The notes under the pieces are model-generated. The model searched no databases and was not told the origin of the DNA. It saw only the letters and a list, made by a program, of their open reading frames with translations. Source: Rhizobium sp. G21 (GTDB lineage: Bacteria; Pseudomonadota; Alphaproteobacteria; Rhizobiales; Rhizobiaceae). Taken from it: DNA of 64,000 nucleotides. The position numbers and the translations under genes were made by a program. The DNA is taken from the NCBI RefSeq assembly GCF_014158035.1, contig NZ_JACFXW010000001.1, forward strand, positions 806,001 to 870,000. Reading direction: 5' to 3'. Of the stretch, positions 9,502 through 23,375 are shown piece after piece (position 1 is the first letter of the stretch; every line of letters starts with the position of its first letter).

Positions 9502-10110
9502 TCAGTCCCTGAACTCCGCCAACCGCGCAGCATAACGGGCCATGGTGTCGACTTCGAGATTGAGCTTGTCGCCCGCCTTGCGGTCGCCCCAGGTGGTGAC
9601 TTCCTGGGTGTGGCGGATGATTAGCACGTCGAAATCGGTTCCATCCACCTTGTTGACGGTGAGCGAGGTTCCGTCTAGCGCCACCGAGCCCTTGGGCGCG
9701 ATGAACTTGGCGTAATCGCGCGGCGCGCGGATGGTGTAGCGGGTGGCGTCGCCTTCCTGGGCAACCGCGATGATTTCGGCCATGGCGTCGACATGGCCCG
9801 AGACGATATGGCCGCCGAGTTCGTCGCCGATCTTCAGCGCCCGTTCGAGATTGAGCCGCGTTCCCACGCCCCAGACGCCGGCCGTGGTGAGCCGCAGCGC
9901 TTCTTCCCAGGCCTCGACCTCGTGCCAGGCTTCATTGGCGCCGGTCTCGGGCAGGCGCGTCACCGTGAGGCAGACGCCGGCATGGGCGATGGAAGCGCCG
10001 ATCGCGATGGTCGCGGGATCGTAATGGGTGGCGACGCGCAGCCGCACGCCTTCATTGAGCGGGGTGACCTCGGTGATTTCGCCGATATCGGTGACGATGC
10101 CTGTGAACAT
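9502..10110 (-). CDS. ribE: Riboflavin synthase, alpha subunit
   Basis: The enzyme dismutates two lumazine molecules to riboflavin. The 202-residue protein begins MFTGIVTDIGEI, the almost invariant opening of this family, and contains the duplicated barrel signatures SIAHAGVCLTVT and VALDGTSLTVNKVDG, plus GGHIVSGHVDA. It lies 17 bp downstream of ribD. Some authors call this gene ribC or ribE. Confidence 0.97.
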   Translation of the reverse strand: MFTGIVTDIGEITEVTPLNEGVRLRVATHYDPATIAIGASIAHAGVCLTVTRLPETGANEAWHEVEAWEEALRLTTAGVWGVGTRLNLERALKIGDELGGHIVSGHVDAMAEIIAVAQEGDATRYTIRAPRDYAKFIAPKGSVALDGTSLTVNKVDGTDFDVLIIRHTQEVTTWGDRKAGDKLNLEVDTMARYAARLAEFRD

Positions 10111-10127
10111 GATGCCCCTCTTACGCC

Positions 10128-11228
10128 TCAGCGCGGATCTGATGTTTCGGCCCTGATATAGTCGGCCATCCAGTCCGCGCCAAGCGGCTCGCGGGACCTG
10201 AGATGGAAGCTCGCGGGAACGGTCTGTTCGGTCAGCGGCGACGGCACGCCGCCCTCGCCCACGATAACCGGCGATGTGAACAGAAGAATGCGGTCGGCGA
10301 GGCCGGCGCCGAGAAAATCCGTCGCGACGCGCGCGCCGCCTTCGACGATCAGCGATGATATCCCGCGACGGCCGAGTTCATCGAGCAGCGCGCCCAGATC
10401 TGAGGCTTGCAAGACTTCGACGCCTGCATTTTCCAGCGCCGCGCGACGGGCGGCGAGATCAGGGGCATCGGCTCGATCGGTGACGGCGATGACCGGCACG
10501 GCGCGCGCCGTGGTCGCCAGTTTGGAACCAAGCGGCAGTTCCAGTCGGCGGTCGAGCACCAGACGGATCGGCGAGCGATGCTCCTCGCCGGGAAGGCGGC
10601 AGGTAAGCTCGGGATCGTCGGCCATGGCCGTGCCGACGCCAACGAGGATGGCGTCGCTTTCGGCGCGCAGCAGCTGCGAGCGGGCGCGGGCCTTTCTGCC
10701 GGTGATCGCCACCTGTCCCTCGCCGCGCCGGCCGATCATGCCGTCGGCCGATACTGCAAGCTTCAGAATCACTTGCGGACGTTTGTTGCGCTGGCGGTGG
10801 AGATAGGCTTCAAGCACCGCTTGAGCTTTATCGGCGCCGACGCCCGAGACCACCTCTATGCCTGCCGCTTCGAGCATGGCGAGGCCGCGTCCTGAGACCC
10901 GTTCGTCCGGATCGGTAATCGCCACAACGACGCGAGCGACGCCAGCCGCGATGAGGGCTTCGGCGCAAGGCGGGGTCTTGCCGTGATGCGAACAGGGTTC
11001 GAGCGTGACATAGGCAGTGGCGCCGCGCGCCTGCTCGCCGGCTTGCTTCAGGGCTTCGGTTTCGGCATGCGGGCGGCCCGAGGCGGCGGTGACGCCGCGA
11101 CCGACGACCTCGCCATCGCGGACGATCACGCAGCCGACGGAGGGGTTGGAGCCGGTCATGCCGAGATGTCGGCGCGACAGCGCAGCCGCCTCCGACATAA
11201 AGCGCGCATCATCGGCAGCAGTCGTCAT
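10128..11228 (-). CDS. ribD: Bifunctional riboflavin deaminase/reductase RibD
   Basis: RibD deaminates the pyrimidine intermediate of riboflavin synthesis and then reduces its ribosyl chain. Residues about 1-145 are the deaminase with zinc motif HAETEAL and PCSHHGKTPPC. Residues about 150-366 are the reductase (KLAVSADGMIGRRGEGQVAIT, ILVGVGTAMADDPELTCR, SLIVEGGARVATDFL). Length 366 is normal. It is three bases from the nrdR stop and 17 bp from ribE, giving an nrdR-ribD-ribE transcript. Confidence 0.97.
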   Translation of the reverse strand: MTTAADDARFMSEAAALSRRHLGMTGSNPSVGCVIVRDGEVVGRGVTAASGRPHAETEALKQAGEQARGATAYVTLEPCSHHGKTPPCAEALIAAGVARVVVAITDPDERVSGRGLAMLEAAGIEVVSGVGADKAQAVLEAYLHRQRNKRPQVILKLAVSADGMIGRRGEGQVAITGRKARARSQLLRAESDAILVGVGTAMADDPELTCRLPGEEHRSPIRLVLDRRLELPLGSKLATTARAVPVIAVTDRADAPDLAARRAALENAGVEVLQASDLGALLDELGRRGISSLIVEGGARVATDFLGAGLADRILLFTSPVIVGEGGVPSPLTEQTVPASFHLRSREPLGADWMADYIRAETSDPR

Positions 11229-11231
11229 AGG

Positions 11232-11710
11232 TCAGCGGTCCTCGGCGGGATCGCGGGCGATCTTGGCGGTGATCTGGGCGATTGCGGCGGAAAAATCCTC
11301 GATATGGGTGAAATCGCGATAGACCGAGGCGTAACGCACGAAGGCCACGTCATCGAGGCTCTTCAGCGCCTCCAGCACCTGCAAGCCGAGATCCTCGGAG
11401 CTGATTTCGTTTTCGCCCGAGCTTTCGAGGCGTCGAATGATGCCGGAGACGGCGCGCTCGATGCGGTCGCGATCGACGGGCCGCTTGCGCAGCGCGATGT
11501 CGAAGGAGCGCACCAGTTTCTCGCGCTCGAACGGCGCCTTGCGGCCCGACTTTTGACCACCATCAATTCACGCAGCTGCACGCGCTCGAAGGTGGTGAAA
11601 CGGCCTCCGCAATCGGGGCAGATGCGCCGGCGACGGATGGAAGAGCCGTCCTCGGCCGGGCGGGAATCTTTCACCTGCGTATCTTCGGAATTGCAGAACG
11701 GGCAGCGCAT
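11232..11710 (-). CDS. nrdR: Transcriptional repressor NrdR, frameshifted
   Basis: NrdR represses ribonucleotide reductase genes through a zinc ribbon and an ATP-cone. The N terminus [18 protein letters not shown] and [23 protein letters not shown] shows the four zinc Cys. The frame breaks in an A run (T at 11551-11554, four instead of five). Adding one base continues as [23 protein letters not shown] and on through [10 protein letters not shown] to 11232, for 159 residues. Both halves are fully conserved, so the break is probably a sequencing error. It heads the nrdR-ribD-ribE transcript. Confidence 0.93.
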
Positions 11711-11854
11711 GTCACTTCACTCATCATCTTGTGCGTCGGAGGCGACGCGGTCCCGAGATAGCGGTCCGAGCGCCCGGCGACAAGGGGCAAGCGCGACCAA
11801 CGCGCAGGAAGCGGTGGTCAACACTGTGTGCATCGGACGCGGCCTTATCGCCGA

Positions 11855-13285
11855 TCACGCCGTCCAGACATCCGCCGCCTCGCTGCGTCCTTTGAGGACC
11901 AGGCCCTGATGAAACTGCATGCGGCCGCGATAGCCGTCTCGCATGGCCTGATCGCTCACCGCCTCCATGACGGCGCTGCTGAAGACGATGCGGCAGGACA
12001 GCGCGCGGGTGGCCGATTCCAGCCGCGAGGCGACGTTGACGGTATCGCCGAGCATGGCGAACTCCATGCGCCTGTTGTTGCCGACATCCCCCAGGATGAC
12101 CGGACCATAATGCACGCCGACGGACAGCCGGATCGGCTCCAGCCCGCGTCGGATCCGCCCGTCATTCAGAGCCGCGATCCTGTCCTGCATGGCGAAGGCG
12201 GCGGCAATGGCGTTGCCGGCGTCATCGGGAGAGGTTTGCGGCGTGCCGAAGCTCGCCATCAGCCCGTCGCCCATGAATTTGTCGAGCGTGCCGTGATGGG
12301 AGAACACCTCCTCTTCGAGCGCCGCGTGAAAATCCCGGAGCATGGCGATGACGTCGTCCGGACTGCGCCCTTCGGCGAAGCGCGTGAAGCCGACGATATC
12401 GGCGAAGAGCACCGCGACATTCTGGGATCGCACGCCGCCCATCGGCTGATTTCTGTGCGCCAACTCCTCGACCATCGACGGCGCGAAATAGCGGGAGAGA
12501 TTGGCGCGTTCGGAGGCCAGGCTCGCCTGGCGGACGAGCAGCTTGCTCATCCGCTGCGATTTGAGGCCGAGAATATAGGCCACAAGCACAATCACCACCG
12601 CTTCCTGCACCCGATTGTGGAATTCGACGCTGTTGGGATCCAGCGTGGCGAAGACGCGGTCGTAGCCGACCAGCGCGCTCCGCACCCGCTCGGACAGTTG
12701 CGGATCGACCGTCCCGAACAGCATCACGGCGACCACGCCCGCCAGCCAGATCAGCGCAGCGGCCACACCGATGCTGTGGACCGTGCGCCAGCTGTAGGCC
12801 AGCGATCCCCCGGCCAGGAAAATGAAGAAATAGACGAAGCCGTCGAAGCGGAATTGAAAGGCTGTCGGCCACTGCTCGGCGGCGAAGGGGTTGGGAACCG
12901 TCAAGGTCAGCGTCAGGAGCAGAATATCGGCCATGATCAGCGCCATCTCGAGATGCGACTGGCCGACTTTGGCGACCCGCAGCTGCGCCATGCCGATCAG
13001 GACAAAGATGAGCAGCAGAACCTCGTAATAGAGCACCTCGACGCGAGGGTTGACGTAGACGAGCAGCACGGCGGTGATCGCAAGCGCGACGGTGCGCGCC
13101 CATGTGGCGATGCGCTGCCCCTCCATCTTTTCGATGCGCAGCGCTTCGGCGAGATGCGGATTGCTCGCGGCCATTTTCTCTTCGGCGATGCGCGTGTTCC
13201 ACGGACGCCCGGCCCACAGGGCGGACAGGCGCGTCCTCAAGGTCGGCCCGCGCGATGTGTTCAGTTCGATCGAATTCAGGTCCAC
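11855..13285 (-). CDS. Membrane-anchored class III adenylate/guanylate cyclase
   Basis: The 476-residue protein has a short cytoplasmic N terminus, about six membrane segments (residues about 60-240) and a C-terminal cyclase domain (about 275-476). The catalytic metal-binding aspartates are in VLFADIVGFTRFAE and KFMGDGLMASFG; the Lys of LDKFMGDG and the Asp of MLGDTVNVASRLES fit an ATP-using enzyme. It should make cAMP from ATP at the membrane, but nucleotide specificity is inferred. A GTG at 13285 with a nearby GGGGGCGAG box is the likely start. The gene interrupts the glyA-nrdR order seen in many relatives. Confidence 0.9.
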   Translation of the reverse strand: MDLNSIELNTSRGPTLRTRLSALWAGRPWNTRIAEEKMAASNPHLAEALRIEKMEGQRIATWARTVALAITAVLLVYVNPRVEVLYYEVLLLIFVLIGMAQLRVAKVGQSHLEMALIMADILLLTLTLTVPNPFAAEQWPTAFQFRFDGFVYFFIFLAGGSLAYSWRTVHSIGVAAALIWLAGVVAVMLFGTVDPQLSERVRSALVGYDRVFATLDPNSVEFHNRVQEAVVIVLVAYILGLKSQRMSKLLVRQASLASERANLSRYFAPSMVEELAHRNQPMGGVRSQNVAVLFADIVGFTRFAEGRSPDDVIAMLRDFHAALEEEVFSHHGTLDKFMGDGLMASFGTPQTSPDDAGNAIAAAFAMQDRIAALNDGRIRRGLEPIRLSVGVHYGPVILGDVGNNRRMEFAMLGDTVNVASRLESATRALSCRIVFSSAVMEAVSDQAMRDGYRGRMQFHQGLVLKGRSEAADVWTA

Positions 13286-13355
13286 GCTCGCCCCCTGTTT
13301 CAGGCAAGTCTAACATCCGCGCCCGAAGGCGTCATCTCACAGGCGAACCGGACAT

Positions 13356-13386
13356 GAAAAAACCCTCCCCGCGAGCGGAGAGGGTT
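13356..13386 (-). terminator. Rho-independent terminator of glyA
   Basis: Read on the minus strand, an 11-bp stem with one mismatch and a 4-base loop ends in GGTTTTTTC. It begins about 28 bp after the glyA stop and separates glyA from the cyclase gene. Confidence 0.85.
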
Positions 13387-13414
13387 TGCGCAGTTCTGCC
13401 TTCGCCGGACCGTC

Positions 13415-14704
<1,290 letters not shown>

Positions 14705-14962
14705 GTCTGTCTCGTCTTTCTTGGGCTCGGGATGACCTTATACCGTCGTTCCGCCGGACCGGTTTATCGCCGGCGAGCCGCGGGTTTCGGGCTGCCACGG
14801 TCTTAGCGATTGCGGCGGGCCGGGGCAAGACGGATTGCGGCGGCGAATGCCATGCTTGCGCCGCAGCCGCCGCTCCGCGACGGTTTCGCGGCTTTCGCGA
14901 CCGCCTTGACAGCAGGATCCTTTCCGCAAATGGTGCGCGCACTTTCATCCAGGGGATTTCCC

Positions 14963-16276
14963 GTGACGACAGACGCGCCTCCAAAAGCCCGCCGCATCGA
15001 AATCTTTTATTTCGACGCCGGCGGCGGCCATCGCAATGCGATGACGGCGCTGAGCAAGCTGATCGAGAAGACGCATGCGGATTGGACCGTCGTTCCCGTC
15101 GATTTGCAGAAGCTGCTCGAACCGATCGACCCCGTCCATCGGCTGACGCAGAAGATCACCGGCTCGCTCAAGAAGATCCTGCTTCCGGTCGCCCCTCGCC
15201 TGCCGATCGCGCCGATCCAGGCGCAGGACATCTACAACAATGCGCTCAAGCGCGGCGCAACGCGCGGGCTCGGCACGATCCTGCCGATCCTGCAGGGCTT
15301 CATCCGTCGCTTCTCCGCCGAGATCGAACGCCTGCTCGTCGAGCGCTGGCGGGCGGAGCCGCGGCCGGATCTGGTGATTTCGGTCATTCCCAACTTCAAC
15401 CGCGTCATGCATCGGGCGCTTCAGACGGTCGACGCCTCCATTCCGTATCTCACCGTGATTACCGATCTGGTCGACGTGCCGCCGCATTTCTGGATGGAGG
15501 ATCAGGCGCAGTCCATCGTTTGCGGAACGCCGAAAGCCGCTGATCAGGCCCGCGCGACCGGCTTCTATCGCGAGACGGATATCCACGAAGTCTCGGGCAT
15601 GATCCTGAAGGAGCAATTCTACCTGCCGCCCGCCCCGCACGCGCTGACGCGCATCGATCTCGGCCTTGCCGAGGATCGCCCGACCGCGATGATCATGTTC
15701 GGCGGCAACGGCGCGCGACGGGCGACGATGACTATTCTCGATCAGCTCGACAAATCGCCTTCGGGCATCCAGTCGATCGTAATGTGCGGCAAGAACGCCG
15801 CGCTGAAAAAGGCGCTGCAGCGGCGGCCGAACTGCTGCGCCGTCGGCTTCGTGCAGACCGTGCCCGACTATCTCCGGCTCGCCGATTTCCTGATCGGCAA
15901 ACCCGGCCCCGGCAGCATCAGCGAAGCCGTTCATCTTGGACGCCCGGTGATCGTCGAAGGCAACGCCTCGACCATGCCGCAGGAGCGGCCCAATCTTGAC
16001 TGGATCCGCGACAACGGCGTTGGATTGGTGGTCAAGAGTTTCAGGCGCGATCTTGCGGCCGCCGCCGAAGACATGCTGTTGCGGCTCGATGAGTTGAAAG
16101 CCAATATCAGTCGCAATATTCCCGAAAACAGGGCAGTATATGAAATCGTCGACATCATCGCGTCACTCGTGCAAGACGTCGGAAACGGACGAAATGCTGC
16201 GCTCAAATCCGGTTTCGAGGCAGTGAGGCCAAGAAAAGATGGAACTGTTCCGGACGCCGGACGTTGCGCTGACTAA
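14963..16276 (+). CDS. MGDG-synthase/MurG-like processive glycosyltransferase
   Basis: The 437-residue protein belongs to the GT28 group that includes plant MGDG synthase and the diacylglycerol glycosyltransferases of rhizobia. The N-terminal domain opens with IEIFYFDAGGGHRNAMTAL, the glycine-rich acceptor-side loop; the C-terminal domain has MFGGNGARRATM and the nucleotide-sugar motif LIGKPGPGSISEAVHLGRP. It probably transfers glucose or galactose to diacylglycerol at the inner face of the membrane, but the sugar cannot be read from sequence. The GTG at 14963 is preceded by AGGGGAT six bases upstream and is preferred over upstream in-frame starts. The heme oxygenase gene begins only 28 bp after the stop. 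Confidence 0.85.
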   Translation: MTTDAPPKARRIEIFYFDAGGGHRNAMTALSKLIEKTHADWTVVPVDLQKLLEPIDPVHRLTQKITGSLKKILLPVAPRLPIAPIQAQDIYNNALKRGATRGLGTILPILQGFIRRFSAEIERLLVERWRAEPRPDLVISVIPNFNRVMHRALQTVDASIPYLTVITDLVDVPPHFWMEDQAQSIVCGTPKAADQARATGFYRETDIHEVSGMILKEQFYLPPAPHALTRIDLGLAEDRPTAMIMFGGNGARRATMTILDQLDKSPSGIQSIVMCGKNAALKKALQRRPNCCAVGFVQTVPDYLRLADFLIGKPGPGSISEAVHLGRPVIVEGNASTMPQERPNLDWIRDNGVGLVVKSFRRDLAAAAEDMLLRLDELKANISRNIPENRAVYEIVDIIASLVQDVGNGRNAALKSGFEAVRPRKDGTVPDAGRCAD

Positions 16277-16304
16277 CTGGTGGGGCGGACATACTGACAT
16301 CTGC

Positions 16305-16853
16305 ATGACAACGGCATCTCTGCGCACATATCTGCGCCAACAAACGCACGACCTGCACCAGGAATTGGACCAAGGCATCGGATCGTTCGACAACGCCGAG
16401 CGCTACCGCGTCTATCTGCGCGGAGTCGGCGCGTTCAGGGCGGCCGTGGAGCCGGCCATGCGGCGAGCCGGAGCCAGTGAGGCGTTTGCCGGCTTTACGC
16501 CGACATTCATTTATGACCATGCCCTGGCTGACATGCAGGATCTCGACATCGAACCGGTCGAACATCCTTGCAAGATTGACGCAGAAATCGCGCCGGCATC
16601 GCTTCTCGGGGCAATGTATGTCATCGAAGGCTCCACACTCGGGGCGCGTCTGCTTTATAAGCGGGCACAGGATCTCGGATTCCGCGCCGACTGGGGGCGC
16701 CCGTCACCTCCACGCCCAGACCAGCACGGACCGTTCCTGGTCCAAACTTCAGTCACTCCTCGATGCGTCCGATGAAAAAGATTGGCGCGCGGCGGCAAGC
16801 TCGGCAAAAACGATGTTCACGATCGCAATCCAGACCTTCAAGGCTGCACGCAC

Positions 16854-16857
<4 letters not shown>
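16305..16857 (+). CDS. bphO: Biliverdin-producing heme oxygenase, frameshifted
   Basis: The enzyme opens heme to biliverdin, the chromophore of the next gene's product. The start MTTASLRTYLRQQTHDLHQE contains the proximal heme His in THDLHQELD, and LLGAMYVIEGSTLGARLLYK is the conserved distal-helix region. A run of five G at 16693-16697 should be four; removing one joins FRADWG to ARHLHAQTSTDRSWSKLQ and gives 183 residues. The stop overlaps the bacteriophytochrome start in ATGA, a tight coupling expected of a chromophore enzyme and its apoprotein. Confidence 0.88.
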
Positions 16858-19383
<2,526 letters not shown>

Positions 19384-19445
19384 CCAAGGCACGCGCTCCA
19401 TAAGGCTGAGATCGCATCAGCCGGCGCGAGCGCCGTCAATCCAAC

Positions 19446-19476
19446 AAAAAGTCCGACTGTCGCCAGTCGGACTTTG
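19446..19476 (-). terminator. Rho-independent terminator of ldtP
   Basis: A near-perfect stem of 9-11 bp (19448-19458 with 19465-19475) is followed on the minus strand by TTTTTGTTGG. It lies about 36 bp after the L,D-transpeptidase stop and also faces the end of bphP. Confidence 0.85.
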
Positions 19477-19511
19477 CAGTTCGAGTCCATGTATCGAACA
19501 TGCAGACCGGA

Positions 19512-20813
19512 TCAGTTGGCGACCACGGGCTCCTGGTTGAGGCCGGTCTGCAGCGCCAGTTCCTGGGCGCCGTCCATCTGGTAGATGTCGTCGCGGAACT
19601 GCACGATGCGGTCGCGGGCGGACCAGGCGGTCACATATTTGAAATAGATCGGCACTTCGCTCTGAAGCGGAATCGGATTGTTCTTGCCGGCCTTGATCGT
19701 CGCTTCGATCTGCTGGCGCGACCAGCCGGGCGTATCGCGCAGCAGCCAGGTCGTCAGGTCGCGGACGTTCTGGACCCGCACGCAGCCCGAAGATTCGAAG
19801 CGCGACAGCTTGTTGAACAGGCCCTGCTGCGGCGTGTCGTGCATATATTCGCCGTGCGGATTGTGAAACTCGATCTTGGTCGACGCCATGGCGTTGATCT
19901 TGCCCGGGTCCTGACGGAACATCAGGTTCGGGGCCTTGTCGGCGAACCAGTCGATGGTCGTCGGATCGACTTCCGTTCCCTGGCCATCGAACAGACGGAT
20001 CTGGTTCTTGGTCAGATAGGTCGGGTCCTTGCGCATCAGCGGCACGATGTCCTTTTCGACGATCGAACGCGGCGCGGTCCAATAGGGATTGAGCGTGACT
20101 CGATAGATCTTGGAGTCGATGATATGTGTCGGACGGGTGATGCGGCCGACGATCGCGGTGTGACGCTGGGCGACGCGATTGTTCTCGACCGCCTCGATAT
20201 AGGCGGCGGGAATGTTGACCATCACATAACGCTGACCGAGATCGGTGTTGATTTCCTGGACGCGCGCGAGGTTGGTGCGCAACTGCATCAGCCGCATGTC
20301 GGCCGGCACGTTCATCGCCTTGATCGTGTATTGGCCGAGCACGCCGTCGAGCGGCAGGCCATGACGGGCCTGGAAGCGCTTGACGCCTTCTTCGACCAGC
20401 GAGTCGTAAGCCGACGTGACACCGGCGGTGCGCGACAGATCGCCCGAGATAATGAGGCGCTTGCGCAGATCGGCGACCGAAGGATCGCTGACGCCGAGCC
20501 GCAGCTTCTGGCCGGGATTGACCTGCGGCCATCCCCCGTTCGACACGATGGTCTCGTAATCGTAGACGGCCTGCTGGATATTGGCTGCGGCTTCCGGCCC
20601 GAAGATCGGATTGTTGGACATCACGGCGGCGGCGGTGCGCGACGCCTTGGCGTCGAACTGGTCATCCCAATTGCCGCGACGCGGCGCATTGATGATCTCG
20701 TCGATCGCGACATCGGCCAAGGCGGGGCCCGCGACGGCCGCAGCTCCGGCAGCGGCGGCCGCGCCGAGGAACTTGCGTCGAGAGAGAGAGGCCAGATCGA
20801 ACTTTTCAGACAT
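19512..20813 (-). CDS. ldtP: L,D-transpeptidase, YkuD family
   Basis: The enzyme makes 3-3 cross-links or attaches lipoproteins in peptidoglycan. The 433-residue precursor starts with SRRKFLGAAAAAG, a twin-arginine signal, then has a peptidoglycan-binding helix region (SAYDSLVEEGVKRFQARHGL, about residues 135-165) and the YkuD domain with catalytic HDTP and SSGCVRVQN (Cys nucleophile, His, Arg). It closely resembles the LdtP of Liberibacter and other rhizobia, which is controlled by LdtR; a MarR gene of that type lies just upstream on the same strand. The Tat signal is unusual for a periplasmic LDT and implies folded export. Confidence 0.92.
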   Translation of the reverse strand: MSEKFDLASLSRRKFLGAAAAAGAAAVAGPALADVAIDEIINAPRRGNWDDQFDAKASRTAAAVMSNNPIFGPEAAANIQQAVYDYETIVSNGGWPQVNPGQKLRLGVSDPSVADLRKRLIISGDLSRTAGVTSAYDSLVEEGVKRFQARHGLPLDGVLGQYTIKAMNVPADMRLMQLRTNLARVQEINTDLGQRYVMVNIPAAYIEAVENNRVAQRHTAIVGRITRPTHIIDSKIYRVTLNPYWTAPRSIVEKDIVPLMRKDPTYLTKNQIRLFDGQGTEVDPTTIDWFADKAPNLMFRQDPGKINAMASTKIEFHNPHGEYMHDTPQQGLFNKLSRFESSGCVRVQNVRDLTTWLLRDTPGWSRQQIEATIKAGKNNPIPLQSEVPIYFKYVTAWSARDRIVQFRDDIYQMDGAQELALQTGLNQEPVVAN

Positions 20814-20998
20814 TATTTCGCCTTCCGATGTCTCGTTTTCATTGCGCGCCGGGATGCGCGACGTAAAATCTCAACAAATGGGGATTGGCGGACGTTTTGC
20901 CTATTCGATGAAGCCTCAGCAACCTCAAATGAGACCGTGAACCGCTTTCGCCCCATTCGCGCCAGTCTGTGTGGCCGGGATGTCACGATATTGTGGCC

Positions 20999-21019
20999 GA
21001 TTTGTGCCTCGGACAAATC
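20999..21019. promoter_or_regulatory. Inverted repeat, candidate LdtR operator
   Basis: The sequence is GATTTGT-N7-ACAAATC, a perfect 7-bp dyad with 7-base spacer, 185 bp upstream of the ldtP start. Size and symmetry fit a MarR-family binding site, and LdtR is known to act on ldtP in relatives. The identity of the site is inferred. Confidence 0.4.
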
Positions 21020-21052
21020 AAGAAAACGTTAGCGGACGGAGCGGAAAGGCAG

Positions 21053-21092
21053 AAAAACCGGAAGCCGGGCGGCAGGGAATGCGCCCGGTTCC
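21053..21092 (-). terminator. Rho-independent terminator of ldtR
   Basis: On the minus strand an 11-bp stem with one bulged C (arms 21082-21092 and 21060-21071) is followed by GGTTTTTCTG. It starts 25 bp after the ldtR stop, so ldtR and ldtP are likely separate transcripts. Confidence 0.75.
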
Positions 21093-21116
21093 AGCCTGGA
21101 GATCTGAGACGACGCC

Positions 21117-21626
21117 TTAGAGGCGATACATGATCGAGTCGTTCCAGAAACGGTCGAGACGCTGCAGCAGCTTGTTCATCTGGCTGAATTCGTCCTGGCC
21201 GATGCCGCCCACCTTGTGGATCGAGCCGACATGGCGGTGATAGAGCTTGGCGACCGTTTCGGCGATTTCCTGGCCCTTCGGCGTCAGGGAAATGCGGACC
21301 GAGCGGCGATCGACGCGCGAGCGCGAATGATTGATGAAGCCGAGTTCGACCAGCTTCTTGACGTTGTAGGAAACGTTCGAGCCCATATAGTAGCCGCGCG
21401 AGCGCAGTTCGCCGGCGGTCAGTTCGGACGTGCCGATGTTGAACAGCAGCAGAGCCTGGACCGCGTTGATGTCGTCGCGGCCGGACCGGTCGAATTCGTC
21501 CTTGATGACGTCGAGCAGACGACGATGCAGGCGCTCGACGAGATGGACGCTTTCGAGATAGAGATTGTGGATGACCTGGTCCTGAGTTTCCGCGACCGGG
21601 GCCTGAGCCTTGAGCTTGGTGTTCAT
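21117..21626 (-). CDS. ldtR: MarR-family regulator LdtR
   Basis: A 169-residue winged-helix regulator. The DNA-binding part shows DINAVQALLLFNIGTSELTAGELRS and the recognition helix GSNVSYNVKKLVELG, then the wing SRSRVDRRSVRISLTPKG. The whole sequence closely follows LdtR of Liberibacter and rhizobia, an activator of the L,D-transpeptidase gene linked to osmotic tolerance. The ldtP gene lies 303 bp downstream on the same strand, supporting the assignment. A ligand pocket between subunits is known for the family but not visible here. Confidence 0.92.
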   Translation of the reverse strand: MNTKLKAQAPVAETQDQVIHNLYLESVHLVERLHRRLLDVIKDEFDRSGRDDINAVQALLLFNIGTSELTAGELRSRGYYMGSNVSYNVKKLVELGFINHSRSRVDRRSVRISLTPKGQEIAETVAKLYHRHVGSIHKVGGIGQDEFSQMNKLLQRLDRFWNDSIMYRL

Positions 21627-21788
21627 TTTTCTGCCTCGCTGTTTGCCGGCGGTTCTTGTTTTTTTGATCCCGCCTTATGTCGCCAACTTAGCGAGCACCG
21701 ATAAAATTCTACTTAAATCACATGCTTAACGGCCGGTTATGTTTACGTTTGCCTGTTTCAAGGTGAACATCAGCTTACCGAAGCGCGT

Positions 21789-22211
21789 TCAGCGCGCCTC
21801 GTTCACGGGCGGCTTCGTCAGCAGCGTCCACAGCCGCAAGAGCAGGTAGATCAGCGCGATCAGCGACACCAGCGCCACTTTCAGCGGGTCGATCTCGAAG
21901 GTTCCCGGCATCGCCTGCTGGAGGCCGATCTCCATGATCGCAGCGACGCCCCAGATGACCGGACCCCAGGCGCCGCGCAGCCAGAGGCCGACGGCGGCCA
22001 CCGGATAGAGCACGGCGAGCGTGCCGCGCGCCGCCTTCATGTCGGCGTCGAGCAGATCGAACCGCCCCGCCCCGCCATGGTGATAGCCGATGAGATCCGC
22101 CCAGATCATCAGAGCGAACCACAGAGTTCCCAGCGCCACGAGCCTGAGAAAGATGGTCATCAAGAGGTCCGGCAGCGGCGGCCGGGGCGCTTGTATCGGC
22201 AGATCGGTCAT
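21789..22211 (-). CDS. DUF6163-like small membrane protein
   Basis: A 140-residue protein with four hydrophobic segments (about residues 18-40, 60-80, 88-105 and 115-130) and the conserved-looking stretch WADLIGYHHGGAGRFDLL. It resembles a family of unknown function found between ldtR and hemB in Hyphomicrobiales. The ATG at 22211 is preferred over one three codons upstream. It diverges from hemB across 150 bp. Confidence 0.7.
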   Translation of the reverse strand: MTDLPIQAPRPPLPDLLMTIFLRLVALGTLWFALMIWADLIGYHHGGAGRFDLLDADMKAARGTLAVLYPVAAVGLWLRGAWGPVIWGVAAIMEIGLQQAMPGTFEIDPLKVALVSLIALIYLLLRLWTLLTKPPVNEAR

Positions 22212-22361
22212 GTCCCACAATTAGACGATGCCGCGGGGAAAGGCCAGCGTTCGGCTCGAACGCCGCGGACGATGCGCCGCAGACGAGACTGCGTCCTCGC
22301 TTTGCGCCCGGCCTGTCTTCGTGCTAACCCGCCTGCAAACGGAGATTTGAGAGGCGCCGCC

Positions 22362-23375
<1,014 letters not shown>

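Larger units (their letters stand above)
20814..21116. other. Intergenic region between ldtR and ldtP
   Basis: This 303-bp gap holds the ldtR terminator (21053-21092), a 21-bp inverted repeat at 20999-21019 and the ldtP promoter. I see no open reading frame with codon bias or a start site worth calling. Confidence 0.6.

Noticed and set aside
14705..14962. Glycine or SAM riboswitch upstream of glyA
   Set aside because: No conserved aptamer sequence is visible in the 258-bp divergent gap.
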